From Anaerolineaceae bacterium (lineage in GTDB: Bacteria; Chloroflexota; Anaerolineae; Anaerolineales; Anaerolineaceae): a stretch of DNA of 39,352 bases. Positions 32,236-39,352 of this stretch are shown here, one piece after another (within the stretch, counting starts at the first letter, position 1; the number at the start of each line of letters is the position of its first letter). Position numbers and translations under genes: made by a program. The notes below the pieces were generated by a model. That model had not been told where the DNA came from. It saw nothing but the letters and a program-made list of their open reading frames with translations, and did no database searches. Location: assembly GCA_003563055.1 (NCBI GenBank), contig PWSY01000181.1:1-39352 (forward strand), read 5' to 3'.

Positions 32236-33969
32236 GTGAACGCATTTATTGATATTCAAGATATCCAATACCGTCCTGCGACATTAGCACCTGAAAAACC
32301 AAATCTGATTGATGGCATTTCATACCAGATTGAACAAGGTGAATTTATTGCCATAATTGGCAAGAACGGTTCAGGAAAAACGACCCTCATCAAATTGCTC
32401 AACGGCCTTTTATCACCAACAAAAGGCTCAATCCATATCAGTGGGCTGGACACGCGCGATTTAACAAACAGTCATCAGCTTCGGTCTTTAACTGGTATGG
32501 TTTTCCAAAACCCGGCCGATCAAATTGTGGCGTCAACGGTAGCCGAAGATGTGGCTTTTGGGTTAGAAAATCTCAATCTCCCATCCCAGATCATACAAAC
32601 GAGCGTTGCGGAACAATTAATACAGGTTGGTTTGGTGGAAGAAACCAATCGGCCCCCTCACCTTCTTTCAGGTGGCCAAATCCAAAAATTGGCCTTGGCG
32701 GGTGTTATGATCCGTAAACCAAAAATCCTCTTGTTTGATGAGCCTACCTCAATGCTGGATCCCTTATCTAGAGAGTTGTTTATGGAGAGTGTACACCAGC
32801 TCCACCAGCAAGGCATGACAATTGTTTATGTCACCCATCACATGGAAGAGGCAGTATTTGCAGATAAAGTAATTGCTTTAAACACTGGAAAAATTGCTTT
32901 TTCGGGAACACCTCACGAAGTTTTTAACGAGGACACAAGACTATACGAAGCTGACTTGGAAATGCCCGAATCCGCCCGGATAGCCAACCAATTGCGCTCG
33001 TTGGGAGTGCATCTCAAACCAAATATTCTTACACGAGAGGAGTTGTTAGAGAACTTGCCATCATTTCAAGCAAGTTTCACCCATGCTGCCCCACACAGCA
33101 CAGTCAACGCTGAACCAGCCAGCCATCCAATCATTTCAATTAAGGACCTTCATTACACCTACTTAGCAAGGACTCCTCATGCAAAAAAAGCATTGTTTGG
33201 GGTAAATCTTGATGTTATTTCCAGCAATATTCACGGGATAGCAGGCACCAATGGATCAGGTAAGTCTACACTCCTCCAGCATATCAATGGCATCTTGCGT
33301 GGTGATAATGGCAGTGTCACCGTTGGAAAATTCCTGCTTGAAGACCCAGCGACGAGGCTTAGAGAGGTCATCAAGAAAGTAGGCCTTGTTTTCCAAAATC
33401 CTGAAACCCAATTTTTTGAGACATATGTAGGCGATGAGATTGCATACGGCCCAAAGCAATTTGGTCTGGATGACCTGAGCATCCGTGTTCGGGAGGCCAT
33501 GACCAACGTCGGATTGGACTTTGAGGCTCTGAAAGATCGGCGCTTAGAAACAATGAGTGGTGGTGAAAAGCGTAAGGTGGCGCTTGCGTCCACTTTGGTG
33601 CTTGGACAGGATATTCTCCTCTTTGATGAACCAACCGCTGGAATGGATCCCAAATCCAGAGAGGAAATATTAACCTTGTTTTGTCAACTGCAATACCAGG
33701 GAAAAACAATTGTAATTGCCAGCCATCGGCTTGAAGAGCTGGCTGAAATTACACAATATCTCTCATTAATGCAATCTGGAAAAGTAGTAAAAACAGGTCC
33801 CAGCCAAGCCATTTTTTCAGACCCACAGACGATCATGGCAACTGGATTGTTACCGCCCTTAGCAACGATTGTTTCTCAAAAGTTGATTACAAGAGGCTGG
33901 CCAATTCAAGATTCAGACACAAGCACTCCAGACCAGTTATGTATGGCACTGCAAGGATTGGTCTCATGA
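32236..33969 (+). CDS. ECF transporter fused double ATPase (EcfA-EcfA')
   Basis: A 577-residue cytoplasmic ATPase with both nucleotide-binding domains of an energy-coupling-factor transporter in one chain. Domain 1: Walker A GKNGSGKTT (42-50), signature LLSGGQIQK, Walker B ILLFDEPTSMLDP, switch VTHHMEEA. Domain 2: GTNGSGKST (337-345), MSGGEKRK, ILLFDEPTAGMDP, ASHRLEE. Both sites look intact, unlike the nucleoside ATPase earlier in the window. The start is GTG, without a good Shine-Dalgarno. A TAAGAT seven to twelve bases before it could mean a leaderless message. The EcfT gene overlaps the stop by four bases. Together with EcfT and one or more S components it imports vitamins or metals. Confidence 0.93.
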   Translation: MNAFIDIQDIQYRPATLAPEKPNLIDGISYQIEQGEFIAIIGKNGSGKTTLIKLLNGLLSPTKGSIHISGLDTRDLTNSHQLRSLTGMVFQNPADQIVASTVAEDVAFGLENLNLPSQIIQTSVAEQLIQVGLVEETNRPPHLLSGGQIQKLALAGVMIRKPKILLFDEPTSMLDPLSRELFMESVHQLHQQGMTIVYVTHHMEEAVFADKVIALNTGKIAFSGTPHEVFNEDTRLYEADLEMPESARIANQLRSLGVHLKPNILTREELLENLPSFQASFTHAAPHSTVNAEPASHPIISIKDLHYTYLARTPHAKKALFGVNLDVISSNIHGIAGTNGSGKSTLLQHINGILRGDNGSVTVGKFLLEDPATRLREVIKKVGLVFQNPETQFFETYVGDEIAYGPKQFGLDDLSIRVREAMTNVGLDFEALKDRRLETMSGGEKRKVALASTLVLGQDILLFDEPTAGMDPKSREEILTLFCQLQYQGKTIVIASHRLEELAEITQYLSLMQSGKVVKTGPSQAIFSDPQTIMATGLLPPLATIVSQKLITRGWPIQDSDTSTPDQLCMALQGLVS

Positions 33970-34802
33970 GCAGTCGGTTTGAGTTCCTTGGTAGTACGGC
34001 CATTGGTCAGTATGTGCCCCGTGATTCCTGGTTTCACCAAAGAGACCCTCGTGCAAGGCTGTTTACATTTATCGCCTTATTTACAGGTATTACCTTCACA
34101 AAGGAGTTAAGTGGGATTGCTTTGGGGTTATTAAGTGTGCTGTTGATATTCAGCCTTTCAAAAGTGCCCATTAAACCAGCCTTAAAGGGCATTAGGCGTG
34201 CTTTGCCTTTCATTTTATTCCTTGCAGTTTTACAGATTCTTTTTGGTTTTCGTTTGGAATCAGATTTTGTTTTCTGGTCCATTTTCAATTTGGATATCAC
34301 TCATAGGGCTGCGGTGAGCGCTATGATGCTGGTGATCCGGTTTTCCATATTGATAACGCTGCTTACTGGATTTGTTATGTGTCTTTCCACGTCCCAGATC
34401 ACCGCAGCACTTCACTATCTTTTAAAACCATTTGAAAAGTTCAAATTTCCTATCAATGATGTGACCATGATCGTGCAAATCACATTGCGATTTTTGCCAA
34501 TGATCGCCCAAATGGCAGAAAAGACAGCCAAAGCACAGGCTGCCCGCGGTGGAGATTGGGAACAACGAGGATTTAATCCCATCAGGCAGGCGAAACGCGT
34601 AATACCCCTGATTGTTCCAATAATGGTCAACAGCCTCAGGCGCGCTGAAACCATGGCCATGGCTATGGAAACACGGGGTTTTAACGCTGCAGAAAAACGC
34701 AGCAGTTATTATCAACTGGCGTTTAACTGGCAAGATGGGGCACTGTTGGGTCTGGCATCACTATCAATGATAATGATGGGACTGGCAGGTACGGTTTACT
34801 AA
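33966..34802 (+). CDS. ECF transporter transmembrane protein EcfT
   Basis: A 278-residue inner-membrane coupling protein (CbiQ/EcfT family). Five to six hydrophobic segments are seen. The two Ala-Arg-Gly coupling motifs that contact the ATPases are in KAQAARGGDW and MAMETRGFN. The ATG overlaps the EcfA stop (ATGA), with AAGGA 9 bases before it. An earlier in-frame ATG at 33939 lies inside EcfA and ahead of this ribosome site, so it is rejected. The stop overlaps the stop of a convergent S-component gene. Confidence 0.92.
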   Translation: MSSRFEFLGSTAIGQYVPRDSWFHQRDPRARLFTFIALFTGITFTKELSGIALGLLSVLLIFSLSKVPIKPALKGIRRALPFILFLAVLQILFGFRLESDFVFWSIFNLDITHRAAVSAMMLVIRFSILITLLTGFVMCLSTSQITAALHYLLKPFEKFKFPINDVTMIVQITLRFLPMIAQMAEKTAKAQAARGGDWEQRGFNPIRQAKRVIPLIVPIMVNSLRRAETMAMAMETRGFNAAEKRSSYYQLAFNWQDGALLGLASLSMIMMGLAGTVY

Positions 34803-35359
34803 ACCTTCGAGCCTCCCTGATCGTCATCTTTTTCAATTTGCTGCCAAACACTCACCACGGCAACAACCAGCACGGCTGAAGCAACCGCCTCTGGCAGCCC
34901 ATTTGCGAACGCAATCGCAGGCAGCAGTTCCCATGGCAAGAAACCCAAGACACCAATCATACTCAATACAAGGATGGTGTTGGTCAGGCTGCCCCCTATT
35001 CCTGCAGCCAGTAACGCTGGAATTCGCCATTTTTTTAAACTGCTATAGATAAGCCATGCTATTGGACCAATAAACATACGGGGCAGGATCGACAATAATG
35101 GGTTGGTAAACCAAATATCTGTGGGTCCAGTCGGGGCAACAGCCGCCTGGATCAGGCTGAACACCCCAAAAATCAACCCGATGGCAAACCCCACAATTGG
35201 CCCTTCAAGCACTGTACCGATAATGACGGGCACCTGCATAATGGTCAGCGAGGCACCAGTAACCCAGGGAATGAAACCTAACCGTGTGATCCCTAAAAAA
35301 ATGGAGATGGCGCTTAAAACACCGGTTATAACTATTTTTCTTGTTCTTTCTTGAACCAT
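34799..35359 (-). CDS. ECF transporter substrate-binding S component
   Basis: A 186-residue integral membrane protein, about six hydrophobic segments, with the pattern of the ECF_trnsprt (PF12822) family: ASLTIMQVPVIIGTVLEGP, FAIGLIFGVFSLIQA and NPLLSILPRMFIGPIAWLIY. It captures a vitamin-like substrate and docks on EcfT. The substrate (folate, pantothenate, HMP and others are possible) cannot be read from the sequence, and no TPP or other vitamin riboswitch was seen upstream. CGGAG precedes the ATG. It converges on EcfT with a 4-base overlap of the two stop codons, so it is transcribed separately from the EcfA-EcfT module and may serve it with other S components. Confidence 0.85.
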   Translation of the reverse strand: MVQERTRKIVITGVLSAISIFLGITRLGFIPWVTGASLTIMQVPVIIGTVLEGPIVGFAIGLIFGVFSLIQAAVAPTGPTDIWFTNPLLSILPRMFIGPIAWLIYSSLKKWRIPALLAAGIGGSLTNTILVLSMIGVLGFLPWELLPAIAFANGLPEAVASAVLVVAVVSVWQQIEKDDDQGGSKV

Positions 35360-35392
35360 GATTCTCCGAGGAACTAGATTATGATGGTGATG

Positions 35393-35398
35393 ATTATA
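35393..35398 (-). promoter_or_regulatory. candidate -10 element of the S-component gene
   Basis: A perfect TATAAT on the - strand, 34 bases before the start codon. No recognisable -35 hexamer is found at 16-18 bases, so only the -10 is supported. Confidence 0.35.
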
Positions 35399-35449
35399 CT
35401 TGGTTTAAAAAACTTATGTTTTAAATTGAGCGGACAACAATTAGGTTAA

Positions 35450-35478
35450 TCGACTCATTGGGATATTGGTAATATAAT
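35450..35478 (+). promoter_or_regulatory. candidate promoter of the NifX-like gene
   Basis: TCGACT (35450-35455, four of six to consensus) and a perfect TATAAT (35473-35478) are separated by 17 bases. The start codon follows 59 bases later, after a GGAGG. Confidence 0.5.
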
Positions 35479-35537
35479 TTCCCCATAGAGCTTATGAGAT
35501 AAAACTCTTACCAAATAATTTTCAATGGAGGCATAAG

Positions 35538-35933
35538 ATGAAAATTGCATTTATCACAGAAGATGGTAAAACAATCAGTCGACATTTCGGACGAGCGCCT
35601 TATTACCTGGTTGTGGAAGTTGAAGACGGCCAGGTGGTCGCTCGAGAAATACGTGATAAATTAGGTCACAACCAATTTCAACATCAAGAACAACCGCACG
35701 ATAAGAGCCAGGGCAGTGGGACGGATGCCGCATCGCATGACAAACACACCCGGATGTCCCAGGCCATAAGTGATTGCGATGCCCTGATTTGCAGGGGAAT
35801 GGGAATGGGAGCCTATCAGAGCATGCAAGCTCTTGATATCATCCCATTGGTGACAGATCAAAGCAATATTGAAAAAGCGCTAGAGGCTTTTCTGCTTGGG
35901 GATCTGGAAGATCATACTGAAATGCTTCATTGA
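35538..35933 (+). CDS. NifX/NifB C-terminal family protein (dinitrogenase iron-molybdenum cofactor fold)
   Basis: A 131-residue cytoplasmic protein of PF02579. The family start MKIAFITEDGKTISRHFGRAP is clear, and the second half has SDCDALICRGMGMGAYQSMQ. A His/Gln/Asp-rich loop between them (about residues 45-75, with HNQFQHQEQPHDK) could bind metal. In nitrogen fixers this fold carries the FeMo cofactor precursor. Stand-alone copies are common in anaerobes without nitrogenase and are thought to hold iron-sulfur or metal clusters. No other nif gene is present here. GGAGG lies 9 bases before ATG 35538. It appears to be a single-gene unit. Confidence 0.88.
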   Translation: MKIAFITEDGKTISRHFGRAPYYLVVEVEDGQVVAREIRDKLGHNQFQHQEQPHDKSQGSGTDAASHDKHTRMSQAISDCDALICRGMGMGAYQSMQALDIIPLVTDQSNIEKALEAFLLGDLEDHTEMLH

Positions 35934-36104
35934 TGTTAGAACTTCGCTGTAATTGCACACGGACCCTGCTGCTGAGATTGGTTTTTTGAAGAACAGGACT
36001 CAGATCATTTTAACGGTCCACATAAATCCTGTAATAAATTAAGTTTTTAAGTAAGTCTGGAAAAATTCTAGTTTACCTTCAGTCAGTAGGAGACAATGTG
36101 ATTT

Positions 36105-37025
36105 ATGAGACAACAACTCAGAAACTGGGACATCGGTCAAATCAGCACAATCGAACCGATAGCTTCTTATTGGGGAAAAACCTCACTTGTCAAAACGGAT
36201 GATAAACGTTGTTTCATATTTAAGGAAAAACTCGACCTGTCGCATGTGAAGTGTGAAAACGACCTTTTGTGGAAATTGGTCAAGGCTGGTGCACCAGTCG
36301 CAGAGCCAATCCGTACTTTAGCCGGGTCAAGTTACGCCTTGGAAGAAGGAAAAGTGTTCTGCCTCTATCCTGTTCTTCCAGGGGAGGTCGTTGTTGATCA
36401 TTTTGGCGAGCGTGCTGAAAGAAGAGCGAGGGCATTCGGCAGGAGCATTGCTTTTCTACACACTTGTTTCTTAAAGTGTGACAACCTGAGCGGCTTTCGA
36501 GAGATGAGTTTGATCAATCAAATCCAAGAGTGGGCAATCCCGTGTATTCGTGAGAACAAGGCTGTCGTCGACACATCTATGATTGAACGGATTTGGGATG
36601 GGGTTCAACAAGAAATCAATCCATTGTATGACGAGCTGCCAAAACACTTGATTCATCGAGACCCTAATCCCACGAATATGCTATTCGATGGGGAGATATT
36701 GACCGGCTTTATTGATTTCGATATGGTTGTCCACGGTCCCCGTGTTTTCGATATATGCTATTGTGCGAGCAGTATTCTTGTGGGAGGGTTTAAAGATCCA
36801 GCAAAGGTTGAAATGTGGCCTGGTCTTTTTCATGCATTGATCAGGGGCTACCAAGAGATGTGTCCACTCATCGTATCAGAAAGGCTAGCTTTGTATGATT
36901 TAATGGCAATCATTCAACTCTTGTTCATGGCGTTCAGCTTGGAGTCACACTCTGAAGGAAGGGCGAGGTTTAACGCGGGTGTTTTGAAATGGCTTGCAGA
37001 AAATCGAACCGTTTTCCAATATTGA
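36105..37025 (+). CDS. aminoglycoside-phosphotransferase/choline-kinase fold protein
   Basis: A 306-residue cytoplasmic small-molecule kinase of the APH superfamily. The catalytic loop HRDPNPTN (His184, Asp186, Asn191) and the metal-binding Asp204 in FIDFDMVVHGPRVFD are intact. The N-lobe has the strand with Lys in RCFIFKEKL. It is longer than homoserine-kinase ThrB and closer to the broad APH group that includes antibiotic, choline and sugar kinases. The substrate is unknown and the sequence does not show that it confers resistance. AGGAG lies about 12 bases before ATG 36105. A second APH-fold gene lies 1.3 kb further on the other strand. Confidence 0.85.
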   Translation: MRQQLRNWDIGQISTIEPIASYWGKTSLVKTDDKRCFIFKEKLDLSHVKCENDLLWKLVKAGAPVAEPIRTLAGSSYALEEGKVFCLYPVLPGEVVVDHFGERAERRARAFGRSIAFLHTCFLKCDNLSGFREMSLINQIQEWAIPCIRENKAVVDTSMIERIWDGVQQEINPLYDELPKHLIHRDPNPTNMLFDGEILTGFIDFDMVVHGPRVFDICYCASSILVGGFKDPAKVEMWPGLFHALIRGYQEMCPLIVSERLALYDLMAIIQLLFMAFSLESHSEGRARFNAGVLKWLAENRTVFQY

Positions 37026-37041
37026 TTGCAGGATTATAAAT

Positions 37042-37200
37042 TCAATGGCGTTTTGCTGTCCAATACAACATGGATTCAAAACTGCTTTGCCGCTTTGCAT
37101 AACGGAACAATTTGGCCAGTAGTGTGGCCTTGGCTTGATGCGTTATTCCCTTAAGCCTCTCTACATCTAAGGCTTGTGCACCATATTTTGTCTCAATCAT
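37042..37200 (-). pseudogene. short open frame, possible gene remnant
   Basis: A 52-codon frame from ATG 37200 to TGA 37042, with content typical of a coding helix (ERLKGITHQAKATLLAKLF, then RYAKRQSSFESMLYW). The frame stays open for about 22 further codons upstream to near 37270, with a hydrophobic-aromatic segment CIFFDFTINLHARR. No Shine-Dalgarno is seen at the ATG. I do not recognise the family. It may be the 3' end of a decayed gene or a real small protein. It fills an otherwise empty 262-base spacer between two + strand genes. Confidence 0.3.
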
Positions 37201-37287
37201 CCTACGAGCATGCAAATTGATGGTAAAGTCGAAGAATATGCAATTTAGAAGTCTGCCATCAAGTCGGTTTCAAAAGGAGGATGCTAT

Positions 37288-37806
37288 ATGATAATCATCA
37301 TCAATGGCTCCCTGGGTGTCGGTAAAACCAGTGTCGCTGAACAATTACAGTGCAAATTCGATAAATCTGTCCATCTCGATGGCGACGCTATCGGGGATGT
37401 TCATCCCTTTGTAATTTATGATGACGCACGAATAAGGCATCTTTATAGAACGCTCGCTCTCCTGATTGGCTTTCATCAGAAATTCAACTATCATAACTTT
37501 GTGATTAATTACGTTTTCGAGTCAGCAGAATCTCTGAACGAATTACTCACCCTGCTAACCCCACTTGATTTATCCATTCATACTTACTTGTTAACTTGTA
37601 AAGAAGAAGAGCAAGCCAGAAGAATCAAATTGAGAAGTTATGGAGATTGTCAATGGGAATTAAGCAGATTTGTTACGTTAAAAGAAATCCAGAAGCAAGC
37701 TGCAAATCACGGTTTCATCGGAAAAGAAGTAGATACGACCCATTTGACACTAAAAGAAACAGCCGAAACGATCTGGAATGATATCTTTAATACACAGGCT
37801 GCATGA
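37288..37806 (+). CDS. P-loop nucleotide kinase-like protein (AAA_33/shikimate-kinase-like)
   Basis: A 172-residue cytoplasmic protein with an N-terminal Walker A GSLGVGKTS (residues 7-15) after the strand MIIIIN, and an acidic substrate-side motif LDGDAIGD near residue 31. The LID-like segment EEQARRIKLRSYGD carries arginines as in small-molecule kinases. Proteins of this class phosphorylate small molecules or nucleosides, including antibiotics (chloramphenicol phosphotransferase type). The substrate here is unknown. AGGAGG lies about 7 bases before the ATG. It belongs to a loose run of small accessory enzymes. Confidence 0.85.
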   Translation: MIIIINGSLGVGKTSVAEQLQCKFDKSVHLDGDAIGDVHPFVIYDDARIRHLYRTLALLIGFHQKFNYHNFVINYVFESAESLNELLTLLTPLDLSIHTYLLTCKEEEQARRIKLRSYGDCQWELSRFVTLKEIQKQAANHGFIGKEVDTTHLTLKETAETIWNDIFNTQAA

Positions 37807-37884
37807 TTGGCATTGTATTACAAAAATCGATCAATGATCATAAAAAATTAAACAATCCTATTATATGAAGAAAATGAAAAGGAA

Positions 37885-38316
37885 ATGCAATTGGGGCAAC
37901 AAATAAAATCAAGACTGGATCAGTCATTCAAACTGACACTGGATCTTGTCATGCATATCGATGAAACCTGTATGAGCCTGGATTTACCCGGATTACCCTC
38001 CAATCAAATTTCAGGTCAGTTGTGGTGCATCATTGGTACACGAGAAAGCTACATTACAGCAATTGAATTGGGTCGTTGGAATGGTTTCTCGTGTAGTCTC
38101 ACAACACCGGGTGTCAAGAAATCTGTACTCACCGCTTTGGAGACAACGCATCAACAAATGATCAACATCGACTTCTCGGATTTGAACGCCATTCAGGCTA
38201 AACTCGCTTTTGATTTCCTTGAACATGAGGTGCAACATCACGGACAGCTTATTCGGTTTGTTTATGGGAATAGGCTCACCTTTCCAGATAGTTGGCATAA
38301 GCGATACACTGTCTAA
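37885..38316 (+). CDS. DinB-superfamily-like protein
   Basis: A 143-residue cytoplasmic helical protein. The C-terminal helix FLEHEVQHHGQLIRFVYG resembles the third metal-binding histidine helix of DinB/YfiT four-helix bundles. The other two expected ligands are less clear (His24 in VMHIDET is a candidate; the second helix has GTRESYITAIELG where many have HLxxH). Function in this superfamily is diverse, including bacillithiol or mycothiol transferases. ATG 37885 sits almost on its AAGGA. A TTG two codons on would be better spaced, so the exact start is uncertain. It faces the last gene, with 17 bases between stops. Confidence 0.7.
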   Translation: MQLGQQIKSRLDQSFKLTLDLVMHIDETCMSLDLPGLPSNQISGQLWCIIGTRESYITAIELGRWNGFSCSLTTPGVKKSVLTALETTHQQMINIDFSDLNAIQAKLAFDFLEHEVQHHGQLIRFVYGNRLTFPDSWHKRYTV

Positions 38317-38333
38317 AAGGAGTCCGAGTTTTT

Positions 38334-39329
38334 TCATTTCGGGTATTCTCCCAACACAACTGGTTCGTTGATGATCATATCTTTCCAGGATTTTCTCAGT
38401 TGTGGAACTGATTCACGCCAACCCGCCATCACAAGATATAGCAATATCCTTCTGTAAGCAAAAAACAGATCGAGATGGCTTAACCAGAACTTATCAAGAT
38501 CATTTTCTCGCTGATAACCATCCCAAAAAGCGTTTAAGAACCCAACCAATTTCTCCCGATCATGAACAGGGGCAGTGAGCCCACCAGAATGGATGAATAA
38601 AACATGCTGGCAAGCGATGGCGATATCATTGATAAACCAATGATGGTTTGCCACGTCAAAATCTAAAAGCGTAATCTTGTCATTATGTTTACGTAGATTC
38701 CATATATGTGGATCATTGTGAATAAACCCAAATGACTCACGGTTTATGGGCAATGCCGTTAACTTTCTATGAATTTGAACCCATTTCTCAAGGATCAATT
38801 TTTCTTGACACATTTCTGAGAAAGCATGCCACTCCTCCTCCCAGTTCAAGAATTGCTCACCAGAGACAGGGTCAACACAAGACTGCCATGAAGGATAGTT
38901 CTGGCTAACCCGGTGTAACTTTCCTATTGCGGATCCCCACGAGCTAAAAGTATGTGGATCCCATTTCTTTTCAGAAGCTGGGGTGCCGGGCTCTTTTTGC
39001 ATGCCATAGGCGATCCAGGTGCCATTTTCACTTTTCAAGGTCACGATCATTTCTCCCCGCTTTGAGTCAACAAGATTGATTACAGGCACTTTATTACGCT
39101 GCAGGAATGCTAGAAAATCCAGTCGGGCCTTAAGCTTTAATATCGTCTGCTTTTCTCCTTGATTGTCAAAAAACATGATTTTAATTAACTGGTCATCAAG
39201 AGGATCCTTAAACCGAAAGATTGTCCCGTCAGAACTTTCCTCGCCACCGCTAAAGAACACAAGCGAGTTCGAGTGAGCTTGATAATGATCCGCGATATAT
39301 GCCAATACATCCGGTGGGATTTTCATCAT
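38334..39329 (-). CDS. aminoglycoside-phosphotransferase/SrkA-like fold protein
   Basis: A 331-residue cytoplasmic kinase of the APH superfamily, not closely similar to the one at 36.1 kb. The catalytic loop is HNDPHIWN (His204, Asp206, Asn211), and the metal Asp223 lies in ITLLDFDVANHHWF, followed by NDIAIACQHVLF. The HNDPHxxN form and the total length are close to SrkA (YihE, stress-response kinase A) and related Ser/Thr or homoserine kinase-like proteins. The N-lobe Lys is probably in DQLIKIMFF. GGAG lies 5 bases before ATG 39329. A second ATG directly follows, so the start could be one codon later. Substrate unknown. Nothing is recognisable in the 23 bases beyond it. Confidence 0.82.
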   Translation of the reverse strand: MMKIPPDVLAYIADHYQAHSNSLVFFSGGEESSDGTIFRFKDPLDDQLIKIMFFDNQGEKQTILKLKARLDFLAFLQRNKVPVINLVDSKRGEMIVTLKSENGTWIAYGMQKEPGTPASEKKWDPHTFSSWGSAIGKLHRVSQNYPSWQSCVDPVSGEQFLNWEEEWHAFSEMCQEKLILEKWVQIHRKLTALPINRESFGFIHNDPHIWNLRKHNDKITLLDFDVANHHWFINDIAIACQHVLFIHSGGLTAPVHDREKLVGFLNAFWDGYQRENDLDKFWLSHLDLFFAYRRILLYLVMAGWRESVPQLRKSWKDMIINEPVVLGEYPK

Positions 39330-39352
39330 TTTGACTCCGTAATTTTAAAAAA

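Noticed and set aside
35360-35537. TPP or other vitamin riboswitch ahead of the ECF S component
   Set aside because: No CTGAGA-type core or other known vitamin aptamer motif was seen on the relevant strand.
35538-35933. Nitrogen fixation gene
   Set aside because: Only the stand-alone fold is present. No nifH, D, K or B is seen, and such proteins are common in non-fixers.
1-39352. tRNA or rRNA genes, CRISPR arrays, insertion sequences, prophage
   Set aside because: None was recognised on either strand; repeats found are short regulatory-like dyads or the intragenic BMP duplication.

Overview
The window looks like a chromosomal segment of an uncultured or fermentative bacterium, most likely Chloroflexota, class Anaerolineae. 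This rests on the overall flavour of the proteins and gene mix (BMP-type nucleoside ABC system beside a CoxM/CoxL-type molybdenum hydroxylase, a BaeRF protein, a stand-alone NifX-like protein, an ECF transporter with a fused double ATPase). No rRNA or marker gene is present, so the assignment is inference. I saw no tRNA, CRISPR array, IS element or phage gene.

Region 1 (1-10.2 kb, + strand) is a purine or nucleoside acquisition and oxidation locus. It holds two permeases (the first cut by the window edge), a lipoprotein with two tandem BMP binding domains, a double ABC ATPase, a candidate Moco riboswitch, a FAD subunit, a fused [2Fe-2S]/molybdopterin hydroxylase ending at a good terminator, and a DUF1893 protein with a probable deaminase-like fold. 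The logic is uptake of a purine-like compound followed by its hydroxylation, with hydroxylase expression tied to molybdenum cofactor supply.

Region 2 (10.2-32.2 kb) reads as a stress or dormancy island. On the - strand are a C-tail-anchored hypothetical, a primary-type sigma factor without region 1.1, a short HPF/S30AE-like protein, a BaeRF family 3 protein, a BON protein, a site-2 protease with CBS domains, GAPDH, a degenerate receiver, an OmpR-type regulator with a soluble PAS histidine kinase, and an MgtA-type P-type ATPase. Divergently (+) come a double UspA and a 2847-residue cyclic beta-1,2-glucan synthase-like enzyme. The set (Usp, M50-CBS protease, BaeRF, HPF-like protein, P-type ATPase, two-component system) resembles by function the DosR dormancy regulon of Mycobacterium tuberculosis, and is the best candidate here for an undescribed system.

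Region 3 (32.2-35.4 kb) encodes an ECF vitamin-type transporter: fused EcfA-EcfA', EcfT, and a convergent S component whose stop codon overlaps that of EcfT.

Region 4 (35.5-39.3 kb) is a loose set of small accessory genes: a NifX/NifB-type protein, two aminoglycoside-phosphotransferase-fold kinases, a P-loop kinase, a DinB-like protein and a possible gene remnant on the - strand.
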